From NCBI RefSeq assembly GCF_014323405.1, contig NZ_JACRWE010000003.1, positions 372,001-436,000 on the forward strand: a stretch of 64,000 nucleotides of DNA, in the 5' to 3' direction. A model generated the notes under the pieces. That model did not search any database. It saw only the letters and a list, made by a program, of their open reading frames with translations, and was not told the DNA's origin. Below, in pieces: positions 26,078-35,550 of this stretch. Every line of letters begins with the position of its first letter. Within the stretch, counting starts at the first letter, position 1. This stretch comes from Romboutsia faecis. Its GTDB lineage: Bacteria > Bacillota > Clostridia > Peptostreptococcales > Peptostreptococcaceae. Made by a program: the position numbers and the translations under genes.

Positions 26078-29000
26078 TTATTCATTTGATTTTAATGCGT
26101 CAATCATATCAACTTTTCTTAATTTCATATGCATCATAAACATAACAATCATAGAGAAGATCATAGTTATTATAGCAGAGAACATATAACTATATTTTGA
26201 TATTTCTAGATAGAACATCATAGTATCAATTTCTGATGTTTTAAGTACAAATGAATGTAGTACTTTTCCTAAAAATCCACCTACAAATATACCTAATAAC
26301 GTTAATAATATATTTTCTCTTAAAATATACATAGTAACTTCATTATCATAGAATCCTAATACTTTTATAGTTGATAATTCTCTAATGCGCTCTGAAACAT
26401 TTATATTATTTAAATTATATAAAACTACAAAAGCAAGACATCCTGAAGATATAATTATGACAAGCATGATCATATCTAAATTTGCACTAGACTCTTCACT
26501 TGATTTTTTCATATCCGACATAGAAGTAATATTTATAACATTATCATTTGCCATAAGTTTTTCAGATATATTTTCATTATTCGCTTTATCATAATCAAAA
26601 TTTAAAAATTGTGAATTATATTTTGGTGCTTTGTTAAATATCTTTTCATAGTAGGATGGTGACATATAGATAAAGTGCATGAAGTAATTTTCACATATAT
26701 TATCAACTACAATATCATATATATTGTTATCTTCATCCTTCATCTTTATCTTATCCCCTTCTGAGACTCCTAAATGATTAGCTAATTGTTCATTTATAAT
26801 AACACCATTATCTGATATATTATATACTTCGCCAGTTTTTCTATCATTTAAAAGAATATAGTCATTCATCTTATTAGTATTTTCTGCTACATATAAAGTA
26901 GCAGTTTGCTTATTCATATTTTCTTTACTAAATGATACTGATTCTTGATGAATTCTTAAGTTACTTTTATATCCTTTTATTTCATTTAATGTTTTGTTAT
27001 ATTCTTTATTATTTAAATCTGAATCTCCATCAAAAATCACCATAGAATCATACTTCCATATCTTATTGAATTGCATTTCTAAAGCACCATTATTTGAATC
27101 TTTAAGACCAAATCCTGTAACAAGAAGTGCCATACATCCAGCAATACCGAATACAGTCATTATCATACGTTGTTTATATCTGAAAATATTTCTAAATGTA
27201 ACTTTTTGATTAAAGTTTAGCCTTTTCCATATAAATGGAATTCTCTCTAATAATATCTTTTTGCCTAACTTAGGAGCTTTTGTCCTCATAAGACTAGCTG
27301 GATTACTTTTTAACTCCACTCTTAATACAAATAATGAAGCTCCAACTGTACATAATAGTGATATTAATATAGATTGAATTATATAAGATGGATAATAATA
27401 TATATCTAATTTTGGTAGGCTATATAAACTTGTATAAGCTTCGTTTATTACATTAGGAAGTACGTTAAATCCTACTAATATCCCTATTATGCTGCCTAAA
27501 ATACTAGCTAAAGATGCATATATCATAAACTTTTTAGATATTTCAAAGTCATTATATCCTAAAGCTTTAAATGTACCAATTTCTCCTCTATTTTCTTCAA
27601 CCATTCTAGTCATTGTTGTTAGGCAAATTAATACAGCTATTAAAAAGAAAAATACTGGTAAAACTGACGCTATACTATCTAAACTATCTATAGAGTCTTT
27701 AAGACCAGAATAGCCTATATTATCATTTCTATCAAAGAAATAGTATTTACTATCTTCCATATTATTAATATCATATTGATTTTCTTTTAATTCTTTTTTA
27801 GCCTCCAATAAATTCTCTTTATTTTTATTTATTTCTACTTCTCCACTTTTTATACTCTTCTCTGCAGAAATCAACTCTGATTTAGCTTTATAAAGCTCTT
27901 TTTTTCCCTGAATCTTACCACTTTCAAGTTCTTTCTCACCTTTGGTAATTTCAAGTTTCGCATTGTATAATTGATTTTGAGCTTCATTAATTTTTTCTTC
28001 ACAAGAGTTAATTATTTTTAATTGTTCATCATACTGTGCTTCACCTTGTTTATACTTTGCTATTTCACTTATTAACATTTCTAAATTAGATATATTACCT
28101 TTTACAGTATTACTTGCTATTTCTATTTCTTTAGATATAGTAAGAGCAAGATCCTTTTTACTTGGAGATTTTTCTAATTCACTAATTAGCTCGCTTAAAT
28201 GGCTTAAACCTAAACTTTTATTTAATATAATGGATTTCCAAGAAACTATCTTTTCCAATGGAATTTCTTCTTTATCACTTATGTTGCTAATAATATCTTT
28301 TATATCTTTTGAAAGAAAATTATAAGTAGTAACTAGTATATTAAGATTTTCTATATTAGATTTTAATTTACTTGTATCTCGGTTAATATCTATACCCTGA
28401 TTTAAAAGTGCTTCTTTAGCTTCATATAATAATTTTTTAGCTTCATCAAGCTGTTTTTTACCCTCTAATATACTCTTTTTCTGTTTATCAAGTTCTGCTT
28501 GTGCATTTTCTAACTTATTTTTACCTTCTAAAAGTTTTAATTCACCATCTTTAATACTTTCTTCATATTCTTTTAAGCCCTCTTCATACTGAATTTTACC
28601 TTCTTGAAGCTTTTCTTTTGCATCTTTTATTTCTTTTTCTGCATCTAAAAGCTTTGTTTCATTTTCTTCTATCTCTAAATATGCTTTATTTAACTCTTCT
28701 TGAGCCTTAGCTTTTATCTCTTCAACTCTTTCGACTCCTCTATTGGAGTATAAAGTTTTTAGATAATTATTATTTTCTTCCATCTTTTCTTTATATTCTT
28801 TACTGTAACCTTTAAGGTTTTGGACATTTTTAAATCTTACATATATCTCTGTATAAACATCCATTGATATATCTCTTTTATTCAATACTGCAAAATAATC
28901 AATAGTTCCTTTACCTACTGAAGTCGTACCTCTTGACTCTTTTTCAATATATATAGGACTTTTTACAAATCCTACAATTTTAAATGTTTTCTTATTAAAG

Positions 29001-29485
29001 GACTTCATTGTATCTTCATCAGATTCAATTACATAACTATCCCCTATATTTATATTTTTATTTAATTTCAATACTTTCTCATCTAATGCTATTTCAGCAC
29101 TATTTTCAGGTAGCCCTCCTTCTACAATAATGAAATCATTTATCTTGTTTTTATTATCATATTCAATGAATTTTACTACACTATTTATATTTGTAAGATT
29201 CACATCGATACTATGGGTTGGATAAAAATCCAATATCCTATCATTATCTTCTAGTAATTCTAAATCTTCATCACTTAATCCTAAACTTGATACTATTCTA
29301 CTATCCATAAGATTTTGATTATTATAAAGCTTATTTATGGCTTCATCCATATTAGGACCTGATGATTTGATACCAGAATAAAAAGCAACTCCTAAAAGAA
29401 TAATTACTAATATTGAGGCAAATCTAGATTTAGATGTTAATATTTCTCTAATTATTGATTTTTCATATGCTTTATTCTTACTCAA
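26078..29485 (-). CDS. ABC transporter permease, FtsX/MacB type with a long coiled coil
   Basis: The product is 1135 residues. There is an N-terminal membrane segment (about 18-38), a MacB-like extracellular domain, then about 330 residues of coiled coil (about 240-580, LLDAEKEIKDAKEKLQEGKIQYEEGLKEYEES). An FtsX domain follows (about 605-735), then a second extracellular domain, and a final FtsX domain (about 1015-1130). Such permeases work mechanically on envelope substrates such as peptides. The start codon is TTG with AGGGGTG just upstream. It follows the ATPase gene by nine bases. The divergent TetR at 30415 probably controls it. Confidence 0.93.
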   Translation of the reverse strand: MSKNKAYEKSIIREILTSKSRFASILVIILLGVAFYSGIKSSGPNMDEAINKLYNNQNLMDSRIVSSLGLSDEDLELLEDNDRILDFYPTHSIDVNLTNINSVVKFIEYDNKNKINDFIIVEGGLPENSAEIALDEKVLKLNKNINIGDSYVIESDEDTMKSFNKKTFKIVGFVKSPIYIEKESRGTTSVGKGTIDYFAVLNKRDISMDVYTEIYVRFKNVQNLKGYSKEYKEKMEENNNYLKTLYSNRGVERVEEIKAKAQEELNKAYLEIEENETKLLDAEKEIKDAKEKLQEGKIQYEEGLKEYEESIKDGELKLLEGKNKLENAQAELDKQKKSILEGKKQLDEAKKLLYEAKEALLNQGIDINRDTSKLKSNIENLNILVTTYNFLSKDIKDIISNISDKEEIPLEKIVSWKSIILNKSLGLSHLSELISELEKSPSKKDLALTISKEIEIASNTVKGNISNLEMLISEIAKYKQGEAQYDEQLKIINSCEEKINEAQNQLYNAKLEITKGEKELESGKIQGKKELYKAKSELISAEKSIKSGEVEINKNKENLLEAKKELKENQYDINNMEDSKYYFFDRNDNIGYSGLKDSIDSLDSIASVLPVFFFLIAVLICLTTMTRMVEENRGEIGTFKALGYNDFEISKKFMIYASLASILGSIIGILVGFNVLPNVINEAYTSLYSLPKLDIYYYPSYIIQSILISLLCTVGASLFVLRVELKSNPASLMRTKAPKLGKKILLERIPFIWKRLNFNQKVTFRNIFRYKQRMIMTVFGIAGCMALLVTGFGLKDSNNGALEMQFNKIWKYDSMVIFDGDSDLNNKEYNKTLNEIKGYKSNLRIHQESVSFSKENMNKQTATLYVAENTNKMNDYILLNDRKTGEVYNISDNGVIINEQLANHLGVSEGDKIKMKDEDNNIYDIVVDNICENYFMHFIYMSPSYYEKIFNKAPKYNSQFLNFDYDKANNENISEKLMANDNVINITSMSDMKKSSEESSANLDMIMLVIIISSGCLAFVVLYNLNNINVSERIRELSTIKVLGFYDNEVTMYILRENILLTLLGIFVGGFLGKVLHSFVLKTSEIDTMMFYLEISKYSYMFSAIITMIFSMIVMFMMHMKLRKVDMIDALKSNE

Positions 29486-29494
29486 AATTCACCC

Positions 29495-30196
29495 CTACCA
29501 CTCAATTTCTTCAATTGGAAGTGGATTTTTGTTTACTTCAATACTTCTAACTTTAGCATCATTAATTTTAATAATTCTATCAGCCATAGGAGCAATTGCA
29601 GAGTTATGAGTTATAAGTATAACTGTTGTCCCTGTATTTCTACAAGTATCTTGTAACGTTTTTAATACCTGTTTACCTGTTTTATAATCAAGAGCACCTG
29701 TAGGTTCGTCACAGAGTAATAATTTAGGATTCTTCGCAATTGCCCTTGCAATAGAAACTCTTTGTTGTTCTCCACCTGATAATTGAGATGGGAAATTATC
29801 TTTTCTATTAGATAGCCCGACTAATTCAAGAGTTTCATCCACATCTAAAGAGTTTTTCGATATTTGTGTAGCCAGCTCAACATTTTCTTTTGCTGTTAAA
29901 TTTTGTACTAGATTATAAAATTGAAATACAAATCCTACATCATGTCTTCTATATTTTGTAAGTTGCTTATTACTAAATCTTGATATATCAGTTTTATCAA
30001 TTATTATCTTACCTTCATCACAACTATCCATTCCACCAAGTATATTAAGAACAGTTGATTTACCTGCTCCACTTGGTCCTAATATTACAACAAACTCACC
30101 CTTTTCTATAGAAAAATTAATACCGTTATTTGCTACAACTATATTTTCACCGATTTTATACCTCTTATATGTATCTATAACTTCAATATACGCCAT
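29495..30196 (-). CDS. ABC transporter ATP-binding protein, LolD/MacB type
   Basis: The product is 233 residues. It carries Walker A (GPSGAGKST), a Q-loop ([21 protein letters not shown], characteristic of the MacB/LolD branch), signature [14 protein letters not shown], Walker B ([12 protein letters not shown]) and the H-loop His ([10 protein letters not shown]). It pairs with the permease gene nine bases downstream. The TetR-family gene is divergent, 218 bases upstream. Confidence 0.95.
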   Translation of the reverse strand: MAYIEVIDTYKRYKIGENIVVANNGINFSIEKGEFVVILGPSGAGKSTVLNILGGMDSCDEGKIIIDKTDISRFSNKQLTKYRRHDVGFVFQFYNLVQNLTAKENVELATQISKNSLDVDETLELVGLSNRKDNFPSQLSGGEQQRVSIARAIAKNPKLLLCDEPTGALDYKTGKQVLKTLQDTCRNTGTTVILITHNSAIAPMADRIIKINDAKVRSIEVNKNPLPIEEIEW

Positions 30197-30261
30197 ACTC
30201 TACCTCCCTATATTCTTTATTAAATACATACGTTTTATTAAATAGACACATTGTATATTTA

Positions 30262-30278
30262 ATACTATAATATAGTAT
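30262..30278. promoter_or_regulatory. Putative TetR operator between the divergent ABC operon and regulator
   Basis: The perfect dyad ATACTATA-A-TATAGTAT sits midway between the ABC operon start and the TetR gene, a natural place for a repressor to control both. It is AT-rich, so chance is possible. Confidence 0.4.
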
Positions 30279-30414
30279 AAATAGTTATAAATTTATAGAC
30301 AATATACACATGAAATTATAATGTTATTAATCATACATTTTTATAAATTTTGTTCATTTAATAACGTTATATTTAGAATTGACTTTTTATATAAAATATT
30401 AAAGGAGAAACAAA

Positions 30415-30981
30415 ATGTCAGGGATTAAAGGAAATCGCAGAACTTTATATACTAAAAAAGTAATAAAAGAAAGTTTAATAGAACTACTTCAAGTTAATGA
30501 TATACATCAAATTACTGTAACTAATATATGTAATAAAGCAGATATTAACAGAGGAACTTTTTATTCATATTACAAAGATGCCTTTGACCTTCTTCAATCT
30601 ATAGAAGATGAACTTTTTAATCAAATTCTTGTGTACCTAGTGGAAACTCCAACTAAAGATTATACTGACTCTTTACTTAATAAAGTCCTTGAATTAATTG
30701 CAGAAAATAAGGACTTATGCAGGGTTTTACTTTGTAAACAAAGAGATGGTAGAATAATTGATAGAATCTTGTATATTGCTAGTAAGGCCAATCTTGAACC
30801 TTTATTTGATAACTCAAGTGAGTTTGATAAATCATATTTTGATTATTTAATAAGGTACTCTGTTGGTGGTGTTTTGGCAATTATACAAGTTTGGTTAGAA
30901 AATGATTTAAAAGAATCACCTAGAGAGATAGTTAAGATTATAAATAATATAAATAAGCTAAATTATAGCTGTTTTAATTAA
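30415..30981 (+). CDS. TetR-family transcriptional regulator
   Basis: The product is 188 residues. The N-terminal HTH is TKKVIKESLIELLQVNDIHQITVTNICNKADINRGTFYSYYKDAFDLLQSIEDEL, with the typical TFYxYYxxxxxL recognition-helix ending. The C-terminal ligand domain is DhaS/TetR_C-like (YLIRYSVGGVLAIIQVWLENDLKESPREIVKII). AAAGGAG precedes the ATG. Divergence from the MacB-like ABC operon suggests it represses that operon. Confidence 0.93.
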   Translation: MSGIKGNRRTLYTKKVIKESLIELLQVNDIHQITVTNICNKADINRGTFYSYYKDAFDLLQSIEDELFNQILVYLVETPTKDYTDSLLNKVLELIAENKDLCRVLLCKQRDGRIIDRILYIASKANLEPLFDNSSEFDKSYFDYLIRYSVGGVLAIIQVWLENDLKESPREIVKIINNINKLNYSCFN

Positions 30982-30985
30982 TTTT

Positions 30986-31043
30986 ATAAAAAGCTATGAA
31001 TAATAAAATAAATTAATATCCCCTTTATAATCCATAGCTTTTT
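30986..31043. terminator. Bidirectional terminator between TetR and the 218-residue gene
   Basis: The arms AAAAAGCTATG and CATAGCTTTTT lie about 30 nt apart, with A and T runs on both sides. It lies between convergent genes. Confidence 0.7.
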
Positions 31044-31051
31044 TAATTTAT

Positions 31052-31708
31052 TTAGTTCTTCTTAAAACTTTTTAATTGATAATAAGAAATAGCTTCTTCA
31101 TTAATTAAAACTCTATATTTTACTACACCAAGACCTTCAGAGTAATATATCTCTGTTGTGATACTTTCATTATCAACTAAGGTGTTACTTACTGTTTTTA
31201 TATAAATACCTTCTAATAAAATATCATCAAGTTTTAAATCCATTCCAACTTCTACTATCTCTGTGTTATCCCATTTTTGACCTACTTCTATTGGGGATTG
31301 TAATATAAGTTCACTTTCATTTTTATTATATGAAATCTCATCCTTTAAATTTTGTTCTAATGCTTCATCTATATTTTTATCATGTAAATCTTCTTTGTAG
31401 ATTAACATTAGGTTATTGTCTACTACTTTAAATACATCTCTATAAAGTCCTTTACCATTTACACCTATGGTCTGATACATTTCTCCATCACCTTCAATAG
31501 CAATTATTTCAGGAGCTAAATCAGTGCCTTCATAAACTACACTGTAACTTTCATTTGGTATAAATCTGTAAATATTATTTATTAAGATTTCTTTGTTTAC
31601 ATATTCTTGCTTGTAAATTATCTTCCCTTCATCTTTCCATTTAAAATTAACAATGTATATTATGGCTAATATAAATACTATAATAAGCACTATTAATTTT
31701 TTGTTCAC
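31052..31708 (-). CDS. Membrane-anchored extracytoplasmic protein, unrecognised
   Basis: The product is 218 residues with an N-terminal signal anchor (residues 4-21, no lipobox). The rest is predicted beta-rich (GKIIYKQEYVNKEILINNIYRFIPNESYSVVYEG; SPIEVGQKWDN). The motif V-G-x-K-W plus a late EGLGVVKYR stretch resembles clostridial surface proteins of unknown function. GGAGGGGAGAGGGTG precedes the start. It is monocistronic. Confidence 0.7.
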   Translation of the reverse strand: MNKKLIVLIIVFILAIIYIVNFKWKDEGKIIYKQEYVNKEILINNIYRFIPNESYSVVYEGTDLAPEIIAIEGDGEMYQTIGVNGKGLYRDVFKVVDNNLMLIYKEDLHDKNIDEALEQNLKDEISYNKNESELILQSPIEVGQKWDNTEIVEVGMDLKLDDILLEGIYIKTVSNTLVDNESITTEIYYSEGLGVVKYRVLINEEAISYYQLKSFKKN

Positions 31709-31845
31709 CCTCTCCCCTCCTATTTAATGTTTTTGATGCACATATTTAATTAATTATATGCAATTTATTTATAATAGTCATCTAGTGAATAATATTAAGT
31801 TATTTAAATAATATCATCATATACTTATTAGTAAATTTACATAAT

Positions 31846-31889
31846 AAAAAAGCATATACCCTATTATATATAAGATATATGCTTTTTTA
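31846..31889 (-). terminator. Terminator of the metal-transporter lipoprotein gene
   Basis: The stem AAAAAAGCATATA / TATATGCTTTTTT has a loop of about 17 nt and sits immediately after the stop codon at 31891. Confidence 0.8.
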
Positions 31890-31890
31890 T

Positions 31891-32307
31891 TTATTGAGAT
31901 ACAGTTTCTAATCCTCTTTCATCATTAACTGTTAAACTTTCTACATTTATTATTATATCTTCAAGTCCATTTACCTCTCCAATTTCTAAGGTTCCTACTA
32001 CTTCTATCCAATCATTATATAAAGGATGTTCACCATCATAGTTAAAGAATAATCCTACTATACCATCATCTCCACAGCATCCAGGTCCATTTCTATATAC
32101 AATATGATTCGTTTCTTCATCATACTCAAAGTAATTATATATTCCTTCTATCTTTACTTTTTTGCCCTCATAATCCTTGTAATTAGTATATATGTCAGAT
32201 ACTTGACTTAAAAACATTTTATCATTTATTTCAAGTATTCTATCACTTGATGAACATCCACTTAATATAAACATTGTCAATATTACTGGTACCATTAATT
32301 TTTTCAT
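31891..32307 (-). CDS. Lipoprotein with a DUF1980/TIGR03943-like domain
   Basis: The product is 138 residues with a lipobox (ILSGC, Cys18). The mature part (YEGKKVKIEGIYNYFEYDEETNHIVYRNGPGCCGDDGIVGLFFNYDGEHPLYNDWIEVVGTLE) has the CC-x-D core and the W-x-E-V-x-G-T strand of the TIGR03943/YcgQ C-terminal domain. That family is often found beside zinc uptake genes. It directly follows the decayed metal permease, whose last codon is four bases upstream. It remains intact although its transporter partners are broken. A role in zinc handling is inferred. Confidence 0.8.
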   Translation of the reverse strand: MKKLMVPVILTMFILSGCSSSDRILEINDKMFLSQVSDIYTNYKDYEGKKVKIEGIYNYFEYDEETNHIVYRNGPGCCGDDGIVGLFFNYDGEHPLYNDWIEVVGTLEIGEVNGLEDIIINVESLTVNDERGLETVSQ

Positions 32308-32310
32308 ATT

Positions 32311-33124
32311 ATTTATTCCCCCTTATAAATCCAACCATCGAATAAACTATAAACATTAAAATATTTACAGCTACTACACTTGCACCTGTAAGTGTTGCAT
32401 ATATATATAAGATATTACAATCCCTAAAAAGAAACAAAGTGAAGATATTATTGTTGAACTTATAATAACAGCTTTAAAAGTCTTACACACTCTCATAGAT
32501 GTTAATGCTGGGAATATTATCAAACTAGATATAAGTAATGCCCCCATAATTCTCATACCTAAAACTATAGTTATAGCTGTCAATAATGCTATTATCATAT
32601 TATATAAGCTTACATTTATACCTGTAGCTTTTGCAAAAGTTTCATCAAAAGTTACTTTTATTATAAAATGCTATGCATAATACTAACACAATAATTGAAA
32701 GAATGATACTAATAGCAACATCACTATTATTCATTGCAAGAATACTACCGAACATATAGTTGCATACGTCTGTATTCATCCCTGTTGTCATAGCAATTAC
32801 AATAACACCTACGGCAAGAGAGCTAGTAGATATTATACCAATGGCTGAATCTCCTTTTATCTTACTATTTTCACTTAGCCTTAAAAGTAAAAATGCTGCT
32901 ATTAGAACAACTGGGGTAGATACCATAAGCGGCGCTAAATTTAAAGCATTAGCTATTGCAAGTGCACCAAAACCTACATTTGACAATCCATAACCTATCA
33001 TAGAATATCTTTTCAAAACTAAACTAACTACAAGTAATGCCGCACATAAAGATACTAATACTCCTACTATTAAAGCCTTCACCATAAATGGATAAGAAAA
33101 TATTTGAACTAACGTATTAATCAT
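32311..33124 (-). pseudogene. ZnuB-type metal ABC permease with two frameshifts
   Basis: The frame opens at 33124 (MINTLVQIFSYPFMVKALIVGVLVSLCAALLVVSLVLKRYSMIGYGLSNVGFG) and breaks near 32650 after AFYNKSNF. It resumes one base out of frame with VTFDETFAKATGINVSLYNMIIALL, then breaks again at the TA run 32399-32409. The proper ending YATLTGASVVAVNILMFIVYSMVGFIRGNK lies in another frame. The composite is a full-length ABC-3 family permease for zinc or manganese. The first break is in an A run, the second is two extra bases in a TA run. Confidence 0.85.
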
Positions 33125-33132
33125 TGCCTACA

Positions 33133-33565
33133 CCTCCTAAGAATCTTCTTCCAACTTCACTATTTTGATAATTCTTAGAACTGCCTATAAATATTGTTTT
33201 TTTATTTAGGTGTAGAACTTTATTAGCATCTTAAACTATATTTTTTATATCATGAGTTACCATAAGAATGGCTATATTTTTAACCTTATTAATTTCTTTC
33301 ACTATTTTGTGAAACTCACTGGATACAATTGGATCCAGCCCTGTAACAGGTTCATCAAGAACTAATATTTTTTTAGTTGCACAAAGAGCTCTTGCAAGCA
33401 TAACTCTTTGCTTTTGACCACCAGATAACTCTCTAAAACAACTATTCTTTAAGTTTTCTATTCCTAATAATTTTATATTTTCTAAAGCCTTCTTTTTCTG
33501 TGATCTACTATAAAAAGGCATAAACTTAGTATTGTTTAAACATCCCGATAATAACTGCAGGTTTG
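33133..33565 (-). pseudogene. ZnuC-type ATPase, 5'-truncated with an internal stop
   Basis: Homology begins about 33565 (QLLSGCLNNTKFMPFYSRSQKKKALENIKLLG) without Walker A. It continues through signature LSGGQKQRVMLARAL, Walker B (ILVLDEPVTGLD) and THDIKNIV, where an in-frame TAA interrupts. The same frame then gives DANKVLHLNKKTIFIGSS...RRFLGGVGND, the normal C-terminus, ending at the permease start. Roughly the first 110 residues are missing. The sequence upstream of the break is a MerR-type promoter, so a deletion has fused two unrelated loci. Confidence 0.85.
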
Positions 33566-33572
33566 ATTAATA

Positions 33573-33605
33573 TTAATACTTCGAGTTAGCTTCAGGTCAA
33601 GTAAT
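33573..33605 (-). promoter_or_regulatory. Third MerR-type promoter, now orphaned in front of the ATPase remnant
   Basis: On the minus strand, TTGACC is followed after 19 bases by TAATAT, and the spacer has the dyad CTGAAGCTAACTCGAAG. The design is close to the operators at 14815 and 15492 (TTGACTTGGAG...) but not the same. It probably belonged to an oxidoreductase gene whose body was deleted. Confidence 0.6.
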
Positions 33606-33644
33606 TCTTATAATACAAAGTAACTGCGCATCATCGAATGCTAA

Positions 33645-33680
33645 AAAGAACTAGACTTAAGATAAAATCTAGTTCCTTTA
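33645..33680 (-). terminator. Terminator of the amidohydrolase gene
   Basis: The stem GGAACTAGAT / GTCTAGTTC is followed by T5 on the minus strand, about 45 bases after the stop codon at 33724. Confidence 0.7.
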
Positions 33681-33723
33681 TTTATATTTAATATCGTTTA
33701 ATGTATAATCTTAATTATCTTTA

Positions 33724-35316
33724 TTATCTTTTAAAAATAGTTTCTCCTTCTTTTATTGTTTCAATAACTTGAATATCCTTTATAGCTTCATAATCAACTT
33801 TTAATGGATTTTTATCTAATATAGTTAAGTCTGCTAATTTACCTTCTCTTATAGTACCTTTTGTATCTTCTTCAAAATATTGATACGCAGCATTTTTAGT
33901 TACAGCTTTTAATGCTTCTAATGGTTCTATTCTTTCTTCTTCTCCTAGAGAAACACCATTTTTAGTTGTTCTTGTTACAGCAACCCATATAGTTTCTAGC
34001 ATATTAGGTTCTATAACTGGAGCATCTTGATGTAATGTGAAAGTTATACCTTTATCTTCTGCAGATTTAAGTAAACTTATTTTACTTGCTCTTTGCATTC
34101 CAAAATTCTTAATGTGTATATCACCCCAGTGATAAACATGAGCAACAAAGAAAGATGGAATCATATTTAATTCTTTTACTTCATCCAATTGGTCTTCTCC
34201 TAATAATTGAGCATGAATTATTACAGGTCTAATATCATTAGTTGAAGCAGTTTCTTCTTTAGCAATTCTATACATATCTATATATTGTTGACAAGCTCTA
34301 TCACCATTACAGTGAACTAATATTTGCATATCTTCTTTTAAGGCTTGTTCTAATTTACTTTTTAATTCTTCATCTTTTTGAGTTCCATATGCATAATAAT
34401 CTGGTTCCCCTTCGTATGGAGTTCTCATCCATGCAGTACGACCTTGTGGAGAACCATCTAAGAATGTTTTATATCCACCTAGTTTAAAGTGATTTTTATA
34501 TTGCTTTTTATAATCACCTAATTTACCAAGTATAGATTCACTTTCTCTTATATCTGCATATCCTACATAGTCTATTTTTAAAATATTTGAATTAGCTATA
34601 TATAATAAAAAGTCTGATAAAAGTGAAACTACCATACCTTCTTGAACAGTAGTTATACCGTAAGATGCATAGGCATCTTGAGCTTTACCAATAGCTTTTA
34701 TTATATCTTCTGTTGATGCCATTGGTACTTTTTGTACATATTCTATATAAGCATTTTCTTCTGCGTATCCAGTTAATTGTCCATTTTCTTTGAAAAATTT
34801 CCCACCTTCTGGATCTGGAGTGTTAACATCTATTCCTAACTCTTTAAAAGCTAATGAATTAAATAATCCATTATGGCCTGACTTATTTGATACTACAAGC
34901 GGATTTTTAGGTGCTATTTTATCTAAAAAATCTATTTTAGGGTAGGTTTTTTCTTCTAAGGCATTATAATCAAAGTTGTTACATGATATCCAAACGCCTT
35001 CTTCGATATTATTTTTTTGTATGAAATTTGTTATTTTATCACCTATTTCTTGAAAATTTATAGCTTCATCTAAATTAACTTGTAATGTTGAATTTGCATA
35101 ACCAAAAAAGTGACTGTGTGCATCTATAAAAGAAGGAATTAAAGTTTTCCCTTGTAAATCTATAAATTCAACATCTTTACATGCACACTGAAGTAAATCA
35201 TCCTTTTTACCTATCTTAGATATTTTTCCATCTTTAACTAGGACTGCTTCTACATATAGATCATCTTCTAATGTTATTATATCTCCATTGAAATATAGTT
35301 TTTCATTAACTGTCAT
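33724..35316 (-). CDS. YtcJ-like amidohydrolase
   Basis: The product is 530 residues of the amidohydrolase family 3 (PF07969) type. Metal ligands are seen in FIDAHSHFFGY (HxH), in the VHCNGDRA strand and IIHAQLL, and in TLHQDAPV for the catalytic Asp region. The C-terminal beta-sandwich rejoins in GTIREGKLADLTILDKNPLKVD. YtcJ-like enzymes hydrolyse amides or formamides of unknown identity. GGAGG precedes the start. It is monocistronic, cytosolic and intact. Confidence 0.92.
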   Translation of the reverse strand: MTVNEKLYFNGDIITLEDDLYVEAVLVKDGKISKIGKKDDLLQCACKDVEFIDLQGKTLIPSFIDAHSHFFGYANSTLQVNLDEAINFQEIGDKITNFIQKNNIEEGVWISCNNFDYNALEEKTYPKIDFLDKIAPKNPLVVSNKSGHNGLFNSLAFKELGIDVNTPDPEGGKFFKENGQLTGYAEENAYIEYVQKVPMASTEDIIKAIGKAQDAYASYGITTVQEGMVVSLLSDFLLYIANSNILKIDYVGYADIRESESILGKLGDYKKQYKNHFKLGGYKTFLDGSPQGRTAWMRTPYEGEPDYYAYGTQKDEELKSKLEQALKEDMQILVHCNGDRACQQYIDMYRIAKEETASTNDIRPVIIHAQLLGEDQLDEVKELNMIPSFFVAHVYHWGDIHIKNFGMQRASKISLLKSAEDKGITFTLHQDAPVIEPNMLETIWVAVTRTTKNGVSLGEEERIEPLEALKAVTKNAAYQYFEEDTKGTIREGKLADLTILDKNPLKVDYEAIKDIQVIETIKEGETIFKR

Positions 35317-35550
35317 CTTAAACCTCCTGATTATAAAAATACTCTTTATTTAAAGTATTTACATATTTAAGATTTATAATATATTTATATTCGAATTCCT
35401 TTTAAACATCATTTATGTAATTTATAGTTAAAGTTGGTTGATATTATATTTAAATTTTCAATTTGCCTTCTGTAACTCATTATAATAATTTTAATATTAT
35501 ATAATATAATAAATTTTTGTATTACTATCTAATTATTGGAGGAATTTAAA

